DNA of 64,000 nt from Amorphophallus konjac (Eukaryota; Streptophyta; Magnoliopsida; Alismatales; Araceae), in assembly GCA_022559845.1 (NCBI GenBank), contig CM040118.1, forward strand, positions 163,452,331-163,516,330, read 5' to 3'. Each line of letters opens with the position of its first letter. Within the stretch, counting starts at the first letter, position 1. The notes under the pieces were generated by a model. It did not search any database, had not been told where the DNA came from, and saw only the letters and a list, made by a program, of their open reading frames with translations. Made by a program: the position numbers and the translations under genes. Below are positions 21,520-32,376 of this stretch, one piece after another.

Positions 21520-23180
21520 GGACCCCATTTCCCCCATTTGTAAGGAATCAATGAATCAATCAATGAAAAAATTGTCATTTGAGAGTTCAAAGACTTAGTT
21601 TAGTGGAGTGAATCCAATTGGGTGAGAAGCCCCTATCCCCCCTCTCTCTCGACCTCTCTCTCTCTAATAAGTCATTTTCTCTCTCCTCCACTTTCTCTCT
21701 CTAAAACCTGCGCCCCTTTCTCTCTCCTCCCCTCCCAACCACCTTTCTCTCTCTTCCCCCCTCCAATAACTCATCCCCAACTCCCCACCAACCCACCTTA
21801 ACTCCACCCCATCCCCAAGGGAGATTCCACCACTCCCCACTCCACCCTCCAACCACCAACCACCCACTCCCCTTCCCCAAGCACCCTCTCATCTCCCAAG
21901 GGAGAATTCCCACTCCCCAAGCCCCTTTTTACCTTCCCCACACAATTTAATCCCACCCTTAAACCCATTTTCAAATACCCTTTCCCTCTCACCCACCTTC
22001 CCAAATTCGTAGCTCCTCCTCCCACCACCTGTTAGACCCCCTTCCAGACCCCATTCTTCCCTTCCCCTACCTTGAAACACCCCCTCCTAGACCCCCTCAC
22101 AGCCCGGGCTTTCCCCACACTCATCCACCCCCATTTCCCCTCCCATATACCCCATTCTCCCCCGTCATCTTCAACCTACAGCTCTCAACTGAAGATCTGT
22201 AGAAGAGTAGCAGCTTGCAGAGGTGACCATGTCTTCCTCCGGATGAGTTTTAAGACCCAAGAGCTATCCACGGAAGCGTCTTCCTGTCTTCTTCGCAACG
22301 GCGGTGGTCTCATCCCCATCCGAGGTCTATGTCGCCTGGGAGGTCCGTTCTCCCACAACTGCGCAGAGCATCCCCTGCGGAGTACCTGATCCGGAGTAGA
22401 AGCTTCACCACCACCAACCTCGGAAGAATCAGGCCAAGAGTTCTTCTGCAAAGTTCTTCCACGTTCTGTCTACTTTCAGAATCAAGAAGTGGAACTCCGA
22501 TCGGCATTTGTGTTCAAGAGCTACCAATTTTGTTCCTTGGGTACATAGTTCTGCTTCCCCACAGTCTGCACCGACCTATCACCCTTGTTCAGAGTCCACT
22601 GGTCTTCTTCGGTATCGTTTGGCTTCCCCGCCAGTTCTGGGGCAAATAGGGCTTGTCCACGGTTCCAACGGATTTGACGGCACTTGATTCTAAGTTCAGG
22701 AGCTGTCGGGGCATCCTCTTCTTCCTGCTGTTGGAAACCTGAGGCTGTCAGTTCGAGAAGCTGCCACCCTGTTCGAGCCTCTGCTCGGACCAGCCTCGGC
22801 ACCAGAAGAAATTAAAAAAAATCTGAGGCATTTCCGTTCCAGATACGAAGAGTTTCCCATTGGTCCCGTCATCAGAAAAATTCTAGATCAAGATCTGCGT
22901 CCTCAACTCTGGCTGTCTGTCCCCTATCGCAGAGAGCTGGCAGATTCGGCATCGGCTTCTTCTCTTGTGTTTTCATCACTTTCTCCCCTCCCCGCTTGGC
23001 CGGCTGAAGGCCCCTCCCTGTGTGGAGGTAGTAATTGGATGTATTCTTTGGTTTCCCTTCCCCAAGATCCCCCCCTTGCATGGGGTGTAGTGCATGTCAT
23101 TTAAAATTTCAGGTCGAAGCTTCTCCGGCGCGGCGTGCGGGTAAGCCCACGCTTCCTCGCTCGCCCTCGTCTCCGGCCGG

Positions 23181-23202
23181 GATCGGTGTCTTCACACCGA
23201 TC
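23181..23202 (+). other. Perfect 9-bp hairpin in LTR K
   Basis: GATCGGTGT-cttc-ACACCGATC, a perfect stem with a tetraloop, followed by AGGTGAG. It lies in the transcribed part of the LTR. Confidence 0.65.
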
Positions 23203-23657
23203 AGGTGAGCCACCGCACACTCCTCTTTGCTTAAATTCCTTTGCTTAATTAGTATCGCATCTTAGTGCCGTCGGTGGTAAGTGGAGCGCCCGAACCCCAA
23301 TTTGCTTATGATTGAGTGACTACCGCGGGTGAGTTGCGAGAGAGCCATTAACACCCACGCCCTCGGTGTGCTGGACGCCTACGAGAGTGGGCATCCTAGG
23401 ACCCTTGAGAGGTCCAATCCAAATCTAGCCAACCCCCGGAGCAGCAAGGGCCCGTCCCGGACCCTCACCACTATCACTGGTTTGCCTACGGGCACAAGAG
23501 TGCGCTTAGCGGGTGAGTCCGCCCGAGTAAAGTCACCGGTTCGTGCGTTGGTTGCTTGCTAGGTTCAAGGGTCATTTGATCATGTGATTATCACCCCAAG
23601 GTGGTGTCACATCACTTATCTTGGGTTCCAAACCACCGTGCTTGATTTCTTTTGTAG

Positions 23658-24040
23658 GTTTGCTTGGCAGCTGAGAATAACAAATGGTACCTTGACAGTG
23701 GCTGCTCCAGGCACATGACAGGAGACCGATCCAAGTTCAGCAATCTAGAAATGAAGGTAGGGGGTCTGGTCAAATTCGGAAGAAAGAACAGAGGTAAGAT
23801 CATTGGGGTTGGCATAGTTGGTAAGTCTTCCACTAACTCAATTGAGAAAGTTTTACTAGTGGAAGGTCTTCAACACAATCTGATTAGCATCAGTCAATTA
23901 TGTGACAAGGGTCACAGGGTTGTGTTTGATAATAACTCATGCAAAATCTTCGAAATAAATTCTGATCTTGTTAAATTTGTAGCCAACATGACCTATAATG
24001 TCTACATGGTAGACTTAGATGTTGAGTCTGAATCTAATCT
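23658..24040 (+). pseudogene. pol: B pol N-terminus: protease and GAG-pre-integrase region, truncated
   Basis: After the gag stop (23643) and TTTCTTTTGTAG, the frame reads VCLAAENNKWYLDSGCSRHMTG. The DSG in WYLDSGCSRHM is the Copia protease active site. It continues with KVLLVEGLQHNLISISQLCDKGHRV, the typical end of protease leading to integrase, and YMVDLDVES. It is cut at about 24040 where the LTR of C begins, so integrase, RT and RNase H are missing. A gag stop followed by a pol frame opening QVCL or VCLA also occurs in A, E and F, which suggests stop readthrough or a spliced or separate pol in this group. Confidence 0.88.
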
Positions 24041-24044
24041 CTGC

Positions 24045-24683
24045 TTGTCTACAAGCTGTGTTGCTCAGTAGTGTAAGCAAGCTGTGATGCTCTGCGGTTC
24101 AAGCTGTTAGTCAGCGGAAGCCTCACTCTGGTAGAGTGAGGGGTGGATGTAGGTTTGCTTTGTGCGAACCGAACCACCTAAAAATCCTCTGTGTCTATGG
24201 TGTGCTTTGTGTGATTGCTCATTTTCTTTCAACCCCACTTCAAGCTGGCTTGAACGTTTAGTGTTCGATATTTGTTTTATGAGCACTTGAAATTGTGAGG
24301 GCTAAGTAGGTGTTCTGCCTTAAGTGTTTGAAGTCTGTTCTACGTGAACCTAGTGCACAGCATAGTTTGTTAGTCACCTAGTTCTCGAAGTGTGTGTGTT
24401 TTGTCCTACATGAACTGATTCAATCTCAGAGTTATCTATCTCTTGGCGGTTATTCATCAGCAAACTAATTTATCTACAATGTTAGCTTTCACACTCTTGT
24501 GTTTGTCTACTTAGGAATGCTACAATCATTCTAGTTCAACGTAGGAACTCTTATTTTCTGCCGAGTGTTTGTCCTAGTATAGCATTAGCTCATTTTAGTT
24601 GTTACAAGTTTTTTTTTAACGCATGGATTTTAATAGTGAGATCTATTCACCCCCCTCTAGATCTCGCTCCTGCACCCTAAAAA
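24045..24683 (+). repeat. C LTR, right portion
   Basis: Starts inside the AAGCTGTG...GCTCAG hairpin-unit region shared with A and E, and ends CTGCACCCTAAAAA before the PBS. TATA and U3 are absent. Confidence 0.75.
24121..24178 (+). ncRNA. Two-hairpin RNA element, C copy
   Basis: CCTCACTC-tggta-GAGTGAGG (perfect), GGTGGATGTA, inner stem GGTTTGC-tttgt-GCGAACC (one wobble), GAACCACCTAAAAATC. Confidence 0.76.
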
Positions 24684-24684
24684 T

Positions 24685-24695
24685 TGGTATCAGAG
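24685..24695 (+). other. C primer binding site (initiator tRNA-Met)
   Basis: TGGTATCAGAG, with TAGG following where other copies have C; slightly decayed. Confidence 0.85.
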
Positions 24696-24804
24696 TAGGC
24701 TCTGGTCCATCAGATCCAACGATCTGTAGAGGATCCTGCTAGTTTTAGGTGCATTTCTTATTGTGCTTAGGCCTTTGCATTGAGTTGCCTTGGAATTGGT
24801 CTCC

Positions 24805-25625
24805 ATGGCTCATCCACCGGTTTTCAATGGTTCCAATTTCGAGTCATGGATTCGTAGTATGCACAAGTTTGTTGAGTCTGTTAATCCTAGTCTATGGAAT
24901 CTTATCACTCATGGTCCATACAAACTACCTAAGGAAAAATTGAAATGGACTGATAGTCATAAATTTAAGAATGATGATAATCTTCAAGCTCTAAACTTAA
25001 TTAAAGATTCTATTGATTATGACATACTTCCTTGTTTCTCTTCTTGCAAGACTGGCAAGGAGATCTGGGACAAATTAATGACTATCCACGGAAAGGAGGA
25101 AGACAAGTTTCTCATGGCAGATAAAAGTGATCACAACAGTGATCAAAAAGAGGACGAGTAGGAGGTAAGTTCTCTGTTCAAAAACTCTTCTATAGATGAC
25201 TGGGTGAATGCATATAGGATTTACTTGAATCTCATGAACTGCTAAGAAAACAACACAAGATGTTGAAAAAGAAACTGAATGCTAGCATTAATATATGCTT
25301 AGAGAATGATGACTTAGAAGCTCTAAAAATTGAAAATAATTGTCTAAAAAAACAATTGGAAGATCTTGAATGTGTTAACTCAGAACTAAATAAACTAAAA
25401 TCTGAAAATGGACCTCTCAGAAAATCCATTAAAGAAAGTGAAGAAAAATTCAGGAAACTTGAAGTGGAGAATAATTTGATTTCTGAAAAATTTGATGCTA
25501 TCAAGTTTGTGAACATGGAGCTACAGAAAATTATTGAAAAACTACAAAAAGACTTGAAGGAATCTGAAACTAAAAGGGAACAGGAGATCACTTCTGATGA
25601 TCACTTGAAGGAATCTGCAACTCCT
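24805..25625 (+). pseudogene. gag: C gag 5' half, degenerate
   Basis: The likely start is the ATG at 24805 (MAHPPVFNGSNFESW), matching the E start MAHSPIFRGDDFDLW; an upstream in-frame ATG at 24790 is less likely. It has WNLITHGPYKLPKEK and CKTGKEIWDKL of the Copia gag N-domain, then an acidic linker. A stop falls at about 25159 (after QKEDE), and another break precedes the coiled coil that is open from 25260 (LKKKLNASINICLEN...). The gene ends at about 25620 where sequence typical of G2 interior begins, so knuckles are lost. It would have packaged RNA for a relative of E. Confidence 0.85.
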
Positions 25626-26532
25626 CTAGGAGGGTAGAGTTGGCGTGAGGATGAGGATATGATGTGGTGTCCGAGTGAGGATCGAGATCGGATGCGGTAT
25701 CCGAGTAAGGATCGGCTCGGGAAGCGATAATGGTCTGTGCGAGAGTCAACGGATGGCATGTCGAGATTTGGAATGTGCTTATCGGGTCTGAGGAAGTTGA
25801 GCAAGGGAAGGTTTCCCGTTGACGGGTAATTGGTGACCGGCGTGTGGTCTTTTACAAGATAGAAGATGCCGATTGTAGTGGATCAAGAATGGCAAGAGCC
25901 GTGTTCAGGTGAGGCCTTTGGTGGTCGATTTTGAGATGTGCCTTCTTCCTAGATTGGATCTGGGAATTGGTTGATGTTTGTGTTCTGACAAAGCTGGTCC
26001 CATGCTATTGTTGGTGTTCGGCTTGCCAGGAGCGAGATGGTCCATGGCGCAGAGCTGATGGATTTGTGGCAGTCAGTTGAGATGACTGTGTGAGCTGGTG
26101 GAAGCTTAGTGTTGGTTGTCCCTTGTGTAGGGCGTGAGGTCAGTCAGCTAGTGGAGAGGGTGATGTTTGATTGGTCCACCGAGCACTGGATTTTATCGGT
26201 GGCTACCTCTTGTGATGACGATTGCATCTCCTCAGTGAGCAAGATGGTGGCAGTGATGCCATGATTGGAATTTCGTTGTGACTGAGGTGATGCCAGACTT
26301 ATATCCTTTTGTATGTGATGCTCACTCTGAGATTTAGTGTGTATTAGGTTATGGAGCGAGATGTTTCTACTAGTGGTAATAGTATGGTTGCGTCCCTCAG
26401 GATTGGTGGTTTTGCAAGAGTCGAGGTTTAGCTGGAGCTCTGGGAGCGTTGCCAACTGGTTAAGTTGTTCTTCCCCTGTGATTTGTGGTTGCCTCAAATT
26501 TTGGGGATGAAATTTTTGTAAGGGGGGAAGTC

Positions 26533-28762
26533 TATAATGCCCTAGATTTTTTGGATCAGGAATCTGTGGGTTTCGGAGAGCTTTTGTGGGTCTCGGATCA
26601 TGTTTTGTGATTTAATCGGGTTTTTATCTGTCGAGCATGTGAAACCCTGTATAGGGTGAACCTTCATGATTTCAAGCTCCGAGACATTGCAGGCGCGTTG
26701 TGCATTTTCTGAGGATCGGGAGAATGAATTTTCTCTAATTTTAGAATTTTCTGGATTTTCGAAAATCCAGGAATTTTTCTTATTTAAACCCCCCCACCCC
26801 CTCTCTTTCTCTCTTTCTCACACTTTCTCTTCTCTTTCTCTCCCCCTCTTCTCTGGGCGGATAACGGAGGCAGAGGCGGGTGAGGTGGAGACGACGTAAG
26901 GGTGAGGAGCGAGAGGATGGGGCGAGGATCGAGGTAGTGGAGGTGCGGCGCTCGTTCGCGAGTTCGGGCTGCCGGCAGGGTTTCTAATGGTGTTTTCGAG
27001 AGGAAACGGTGATCAAGGCGCCGGAAATCTTTGGTGGAGGTAAGGGGATGGTTCCTTAACCCTTGTACTTCCTTCCCCGCTATTTTGGTAGGCCGAGGTG
27101 AGCCGAGCGAGATTTATTTCACGACGGGGGGTTAAAATCGTGTTTTTAGGGCGTGTGACAGTTTCATCGGATCAATCGAAGTTTTGCCGTTTATTTCCCT
27201 TCCTTTTGGGGGTTTGGGACCCGGGGAATGATCCCCGTTGTTTTCCCCCTCGATTGTGATCGAGTGGGCATGGAAACTGAACCCCTAGTGTGGGTTTGGG
27301 CGGGGTCACTAACGTTTTTGATCGACCGACCGGGCCAGCAACGCTGTTGGCCGCTGGTCAGGTCGACTCGCCCAGTGGACAGGTCGACCTGTCCCCTATT
27401 GGTCGACTGACCGAGGGGTTTTGGTCGACCAAAGTCTAGTCCCTTGGCCCGTTTTGCCCCCAGTCGACCCGGTCGTGACCAATTGGTCGACCTACGGCCC
27501 CGTGGATGTCCCGGGCACCCCGTGATTACCGTGACCGTGTTTTTGGGTGTCCAGAGGTATCGTATTACCTCTATTAGAGTGCCCATGGGTTTTGAGGGTC
27601 CAGGTGACCCCGAGTGTTTTGGGCTTTCGTGTTTCGCTATATCGAGTTACCGTGTGTTGGTGTGAGTGCGGAGGGCTGTCCCTGCACGTCGTTAGCTTTC
27701 TCGGAAAGTGATTTCCGTGTGGGCCATGCGTATGGCCTATGAACTCTCTGTGACCCAGCCTGGGGCTGGGGGTATCCTTGGGTTCCCTTGGAAAGGGAAT
27801 GAACTCGGCGGTTCTGAACCGCCTTGTGGGTTCTTTTAACTGTGGTTTTTGACCCTAGGATTTGGGCAGATTGACGGCATGGAGCCGTCCCTGTACAACA
27901 GTCATGACCTGAGTCTCATGACTGAAGTACCGTTAGATTTAGTAGGTCTAGTGGACCATCCAGAGTCTGGTGGCCTCGAGCCACCTAGTACACCATGTTA
28001 CTCGCAATGGGTGTGTGTGTGACCTTCCGTGTTCACGTTTAGTGACCCCCACTAGTCGTAGCTTTCCTACGCACGTTTGTGCAGACCCACTTGGGAGTGG
28101 TGGAGAGCTGTCCCAGTGTGACGGTTTTTAGGCTGGTTACCGTAGGGCCCCTCGTCTGTGCAGCCTGAGTCCGGGCGGGGAGGAAAACCAGGTAGAGGAT
28201 CTTACCTAGAGCGCATGGTCTATGTGTGCACATATGGTTGGGTGCGTCGGACACGTGCTGACGAGTGTAGCCCCAGCTAGTCCTTGTTCTATGGTTACTA
28301 GTACGGTGTCTCAGTTTTGCCTGGGGGGAGGGAGACACCTGAGATGCAGACTAAGACGTCAATGGATGCATCTGCCCTTGCTTCTGGTGGGCAGGTACTC
28401 CTATCACGTGACGTGAGATTCTCGTGACTCGAGTGTTGGTTTCACGTATGCAAGACATGGTTTCCAAGTAGCTTTCTCGTGCTTTCCCGATGTCGAGGTC
28501 TAGGGTTTCCGGTAGGGCTACCGAGATTTTTCCATAGACAGTGTAGGGTTCACGACTGCAAGGTCATGACGGTTCCCCCGAACCGTGTGGTCTTGGGTTG
28601 GTCATCGCTTGTGAGGGCTGGCCTTCACGATAGAGTTGTCGTGGCATTTCTTCTGGCAGCTTAGCCAGTGTTTTCCCGTTAATTCAGTGGTCCCCCAATT
28701 GGGAGATTGGGGTCTATTTTCTGTACCCTTAGGAGTAGCTTATAGAGCCGTGGTTTTTCGGC
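26533..28762 (+). repeat. G2 3' LTR, cut on the right by H
   Basis: Begins TATAATGCCCTAG, a decayed TGTAATGCCCC start, after the PPT GTAAGGGGGGAAG. TATTTAAA at about 26789, then CT-rich leader, then a GTCGAC cluster. Homology with G runs through GTGTCCAGAGGT, CCCACTAGTCGTAGC, and GGTGGGCAGGTACTCCT. ORFs here look incidental. Confidence 0.8.
27340..27495. repeat. GTCGAC palindrome cluster in the G2 LTR
   Basis: Six GTCGAC sites lie at 27362, 27383, 27402, 27424, 27473 and 27486. ACAGGTCGACCTGT and TTTGGTCGACCAAA are perfect 14-bp palindromes with different arms. It lies downstream of the TATA-like site, so it should be transcribed. Confidence 0.85.
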
Positions 28763-30714
28763 TGGAATCAACACCGGGCACCAACATTTTATTTTTGTAT
28801 TTGCATTCTTTTGTTTGCATTTATATCCTTGGGTTAATTAAGTTACAAATGTATGGCAATTATAATCCAATGGGTTACTTAGGCTAAGTCAATGGGTTTC
28901 TTTGCAAAAAGGCCACATAAGCCCGTCGGGACCTCCACTCTCTCTCTCATTGAGCCACATGGCTACTAGGGCCCATGGGGGTTGGTCTATGGTCCACCTT
29001 GGTCTTGGACCAAGGAGAGGGAGGAGAAATTCAAATTTCTCTCCCCATTTTTCAAAGGGGCGCCCCCTCCCTTGTCCTTACATGGGATTTAAATAATCCC
29101 CCCATTTATCCTTTTTTATTTACTTTGACCACATGGGAGAATGAATTAAATATTCCTATCCCCTAATTACCCCTCGGTGACTCTAGATCTAAGGATAGTT
29201 TAGGTCTTTTATACATTTCTATATAAGCCTTATATCTCCACATTTCATGGAATTAATGAAGAAAAAAATCAGCATTTTGCTCCAAGCACCCAAGGGCGCA
29301 GTCCCTCTCACTCCTCTCTCCCCCTTGGAGCTGTGAAAGCTTAGATCTTCTGAGGTGTGAAGCCTCCCTATCAACCCCTCTCTGAGTGGGAAGCTCAGCA
29401 CCACCGCCGCTGCCGCCATCGAGCCGCCATCGCACCACCACCGCCACTTCGTCGGAATTATGTCCACCCATGGATAGCAAGCTATTGCCCGAATTTTCTC
29501 TCCAAATCACGAGATCTGATCAAGCCCAAATTTTGAGTGTTTGTTCTCCTATCACCCCCATCTCCAGTTTAAATTTTGTGTCATTCCTCTTTCGTTTACT
29601 ATTTTTCCCAGTAATTTTGTTTTCCCTCCAGCAATCTACCAGTTTGCAGATCAACAGGACAATAGTCTGTTGTTGAATTTCTCTGCCCCCTTAGCCATCT
29701 CAAAAAAATCCAAAAAAATTTAGGCGTGATCCTTGCATCCCCCCATTCCACCCATAAAATTCACAGAGTCTATATCCACCATTTTCTTTTGGGTCAAATT
29801 TCATCTTCAAGTAGATCCCTTTCTCTCCTGCTAGATCTGGATTTCGAACTAGAAAACTTACAGTGCCACAGTCATTTTCATTTCCAATACGATTGTTGGA
29901 TGGACGTGAAATTAATTTATGTTGTAGTTCTGTGAGTCCTCTTTCAAACGGCGCCAATCTTTCCTCGATCCGACACCGGACCTGGGCACAACAATTCTTC
30001 TCGCCGGGTCGCGCAAACTTGTTCCGTGAACAGGCCAACAGAGGCAGCAGCAAGATAATTCTTGCAAAATTACTTTGGCGTCGATTCAGCTACCGCCGAT
30101 TTCAAGAATGAAAGAGGGGTCTTCCACCGGCTTCCCAGCCAGTCGCCGCAGCAAGGATTCGACCGGAAGCCGCCGTCCCAGTGGCCAAGTTCTCTTGCTG
30201 AACCGAGTTGGAATAGTATTGAGTCGGAACCGAGTCGAACCAGCAGCCTGTCTCCGACCTGATAGCACTTCTGGCTCGCGGCCCGTCAACCCAAGATCGT
30301 TACTCCCGGGTCCCACATGTAGCCCTTTACCTCCCTATGTGGAGTGAGCAATAAAATTCACTACTGTAAATTATTGATAATTACTATACCGGATGTTACG
30401 GTTCTTGGCCGGGTCGTCTTCCCCACGCCCGGTAGCGTGGACGTATCGTGTCCGCTCCCCTCACTCGGCATTTTTGCTTATTTCATATATAATTCTATAT
30501 GCCGCTGCTAAAGTGGTAGGATAACTTAGCTCGCTTAAATTTCAATCACCGCTGCGAGAGAGAGCGAGACCGTCCCGTGACTCGATCCGGGCATGCAGAA
30601 GAGCTGAGTACCCGAGACTTATTGCCGGTTCCTCAACCGTGCAGATCCACGCGCTTTCCTCGCTTAGGGGCGTCCGCGAGCTAGAGTCCTAGGTTCGCGT
30701 CCCATCCCGCATCA
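28763..30714 (+). repeat. H LTR, first copy (1.95 kb)
   Basis: TATATAAGCC at about 29220 with a polyadenylation-like AATTAATGAAG soon after; GC-rich right part; ends CCCGCATCA. It differs from the second copy by about 8 bases in the first 135 (by eye). Several ORFs are incidental. Confidence 0.88.
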
Positions 30715-30716
30715 AA

Positions 30717-30729
30717 TTGGTATCAGAGC
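30717..30729 (+). other. H primer binding site, first
   Basis: TTGGTATCAGAGC three bases inside the LTR; complementary to initiator tRNA-Met. Confidence 0.88.
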
Positions 30730-31057
30730 GATGTTAGAGTCTAGGGTAGTCGGTCCAAGGTGTCTCATTGCATCCTTTACCCGGTATATTAAAAGGTGTA
30801 CCCAGAATGATAGGTTACGCCTATTAGGAAGGTAACACACTTGCGTGAGTGTGATCTTCGGATCAAACCTACGCCACGTACCGGATACTGGTTGAGTATA
30901 GGTTTGTACTCGAGTCCACATTTTACCCCTTGTCACCATGTAGAGTGTCTAGGTGCTTGCATTACTTTTGCATAAAAAAAGAAAAAAAAAAGCCTCTTAC
31001 ACTTTGTTCCAATGCATGCCCACTCCTAGGGGAATCAATTCCCATCTCTTTGCAACT

Positions 31058-31345
31058 ATGGTCAACCCCTACGCCCAAGTCCCCCCATTGCACAAGAAAG
31101 CCGCGATCAGACCCGTCCAAGGCAACAAGTCCGTGTCTGAGTACATTAGGGACTTCGATGAGTACCGGTTGGGAAATGGAGTTGGAGAGAAGAGCACCAT
31201 GACCGCATTTCAGTTCTGGAGAGGTTTGTGGCTTCACTATCAGTTTGAATTGCTTTGTCGTGAAGTGAACACTCTGGGGCATTCTTATCAGGTCGATCTA
31301 GAGGTTGAGCCATTCGAGTCAAGGTTTGATGTTGCCCATCGGTGA
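31058..31345 (+). pseudogene. gag: H gag remnant (Ty3/Gypsy type), first copy
   Basis: The start at 31058 (MVNPYAQVPPLHKKAAIRPV) gives 95 residues. The segment QGNKSVSEYIRDFDEYRLGNGVGEK...TAFQFWRGL followed by a Leu-rich stretch is the retrotransposon gag core seen in plant Gypsy elements (SVxEYxxxFxxL pattern, then GL). It stops at 31343 after FDVAHR, far short of a full gag, and no zinc knuckle follows. Position some 330 bp after the PBS fits gag. It may still supply RNA-packaging signals. Confidence 0.72.
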
Positions 31346-31521
31346 GCATCTACCTCTCAGCAGAGTGCCGAGCCGGTCGGACGGCCACATGAGCCCAAGA
31401 GGCAGGACGCTCCTGCTTCACGGCCTCACCCACCCCAGCCGGGGAACCCTTCCCCTAGAGCTCCTTTGCCACCTACTTTACCTTCGATCTTTATTCGGAG
31501 TCACCTCATTCGGAGCCACCC

Positions 31522-32376
31522 GTGTTTCTAACGGGAAAGCTATTCATCGCCGAGCCACTTCTTAGCTGGCTCAGGATAGGCTTGGTCCCTAATGCACCTT
31601 GCTACCCATCCATGGACCCCGCACTACAACTAGTGCCTGTCAAGTCATTCCACACCACTTTTCGGTCTTCTCACCATGTTGACACATTGGAAGACCTCAT
31701 TACGGGATTAGACTGGCAATTGAAGTTGATGTGTATGCTGGCCCGAGGCTTCGACCGACCCAATAGTCGTAGCTTCACACATCCAGCCTTAGGGTCCGTT
31801 ACCTCCGTGTGCACCGTGGGTCATGTCACCACAGAAGTTCTCTTATTCCTCCCCATGCCGGTCGAGCCTAGCTTCATTCCACTTATGCCGAGGGTGGAAT
31901 CATACCTTCTACACATGATCGTCGTCCCACCGATCACAATGCATGAAGGTGATTATTTATACCTTCAAGAATTTCAAACTTGGGACCGTGTCATGAGGGA
32001 ACCCATCTCAAGGGGTCACAGTTTCTTTGATCCCTTCGACCCCTTCCCTAGTGAACCCCTTGACCCACCACATCTACTCCACTTCTTCGAGGGGGTCCAC
32101 TTTCACACCCCTTCCCCACGGGCCGGGCCTTCTATACCCATCAAGCCCGTTCACTGGCGAGATATACATACATATAGGGGTGACGAGAAAGGTTCATTCA
32201 ACTCTCCTGGCCCACCCAAACCTCCCAAACCTCCCCAGTCCATTAGGAAGTCCTTGCATGCATGGTGCATTTTGGGATGTCTAAAAGTCCATGATTCTAC
32301 CGACATTTGGTTGCGTCTTGCATGGCACACATTCGGATGTCCTGGTCCACCAATGCATATGTATGGGTCGGTCTAA
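31522..32376 (+). CDS. H uncharacterised ORF (284 aa)
   Basis: The start at 31522 is the first in-frame ATG (MFLTGKLFIAEPLLSWLRIG). I do not recognise the protein. It has hydrophobic stretches (residues 100-150), a Pro-rich part (PPKPPKPPQS, about 228-238) and no enzyme motif. The first 112 residues are kept in the second interior (35616 onward) with few changes, which could reflect recent duplication rather than selection. It may be a remnant of gag, since it follows the gag-like segment in another frame. Coding status is unproved. Confidence 0.4.
   Translation: MFLTGKLFIAEPLLSWLRIGLVPNAPCYPSMDPALQLVPVKSFHTTFRSSHHVDTLEDLITGLDWQLKLMCMLARGFDRPNSRSFTHPALGSVTSVCTVGHVTTEVLLFLPMPVEPSFIPLMPRVESYLLHMIVVPPITMHEGDYLYLQEFQTWDRVMREPISRGHSFFDPFDPFPSEPLDPPHLLHFFEGVHFHTPSPRAGPSIPIKPVHWRDIHTYRGDEKGSFNSPGPPKPPKPPQSIRKSLHAWCILGCLKVHDSTDIWLRLAWHTFGCPGPPMHMYGSV

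Larger units (their letters stand above)
21195..23614 (+). repeat. K: solo LTR (2.42 kb) with perfect 5-bp target duplication
   Basis: Begins TGATGGGGGCATC and ends GTCACATCA, an inverted TGATG/CATCA terminus. CTTAT flanks both sides (21190-21194 and 23615-23619), and B gag is continuous if K and one CTTAT are removed. Inside: TATATATA at 21512, a long CT-rich tract at 21640-22190, and a GC-rich right third. No internal region, PBS or PPT, so two LTRs probably recombined to leave one. ORFs in it are incidental. A 5' fragment of the same family is at 60655. Confidence 0.92.
17233..24040 (+). mobile_element. Element B: Copia (SIRE-like) retrotransposon fragment, split by solo LTR K
   Basis: Order: LTR part (17233-19050), PBS, gag (19076-21194, ending at 23645 after K), start of pol (23658 to about 24040). 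The left part of the LTR is missing because A sits at 17232. B ends abruptly where C LTR sequence begins (about 24045). Its gag and LTR closely match D, so B and D are one family. Confidence 0.88.
24045..25625 (+). mobile_element. Element C: Copia (SIRE-like) fragment
   Basis: Right part of an LTR (24045-24683), PBS (TGGTATCAGAGTAGG) and the 5' half of gag, cut at about 25625 by G2 sequence. Both ends are abrupt, with no terminal signal or visible target duplication, so deletion or illegitimate recombination is likely. Confidence 0.82.
25628..28762 (+). mobile_element. G2: Gypsy fragment, end of interior plus most of an LTR
   Basis: 25628-26532 aligns with the last part of the G interior (41195-41835), sharing GAGTTGGCG, GGTGTCCGA, GGTGGCAG and the end GATGAAATT...AAGGGGGGAAG. 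That end is typical of Tekay/Del-type chromoviruses. The LTR 26533-28762 matches G in general layout but differs in sequence. The right end is cut by H. No ORF is credible. Confidence 0.78.
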
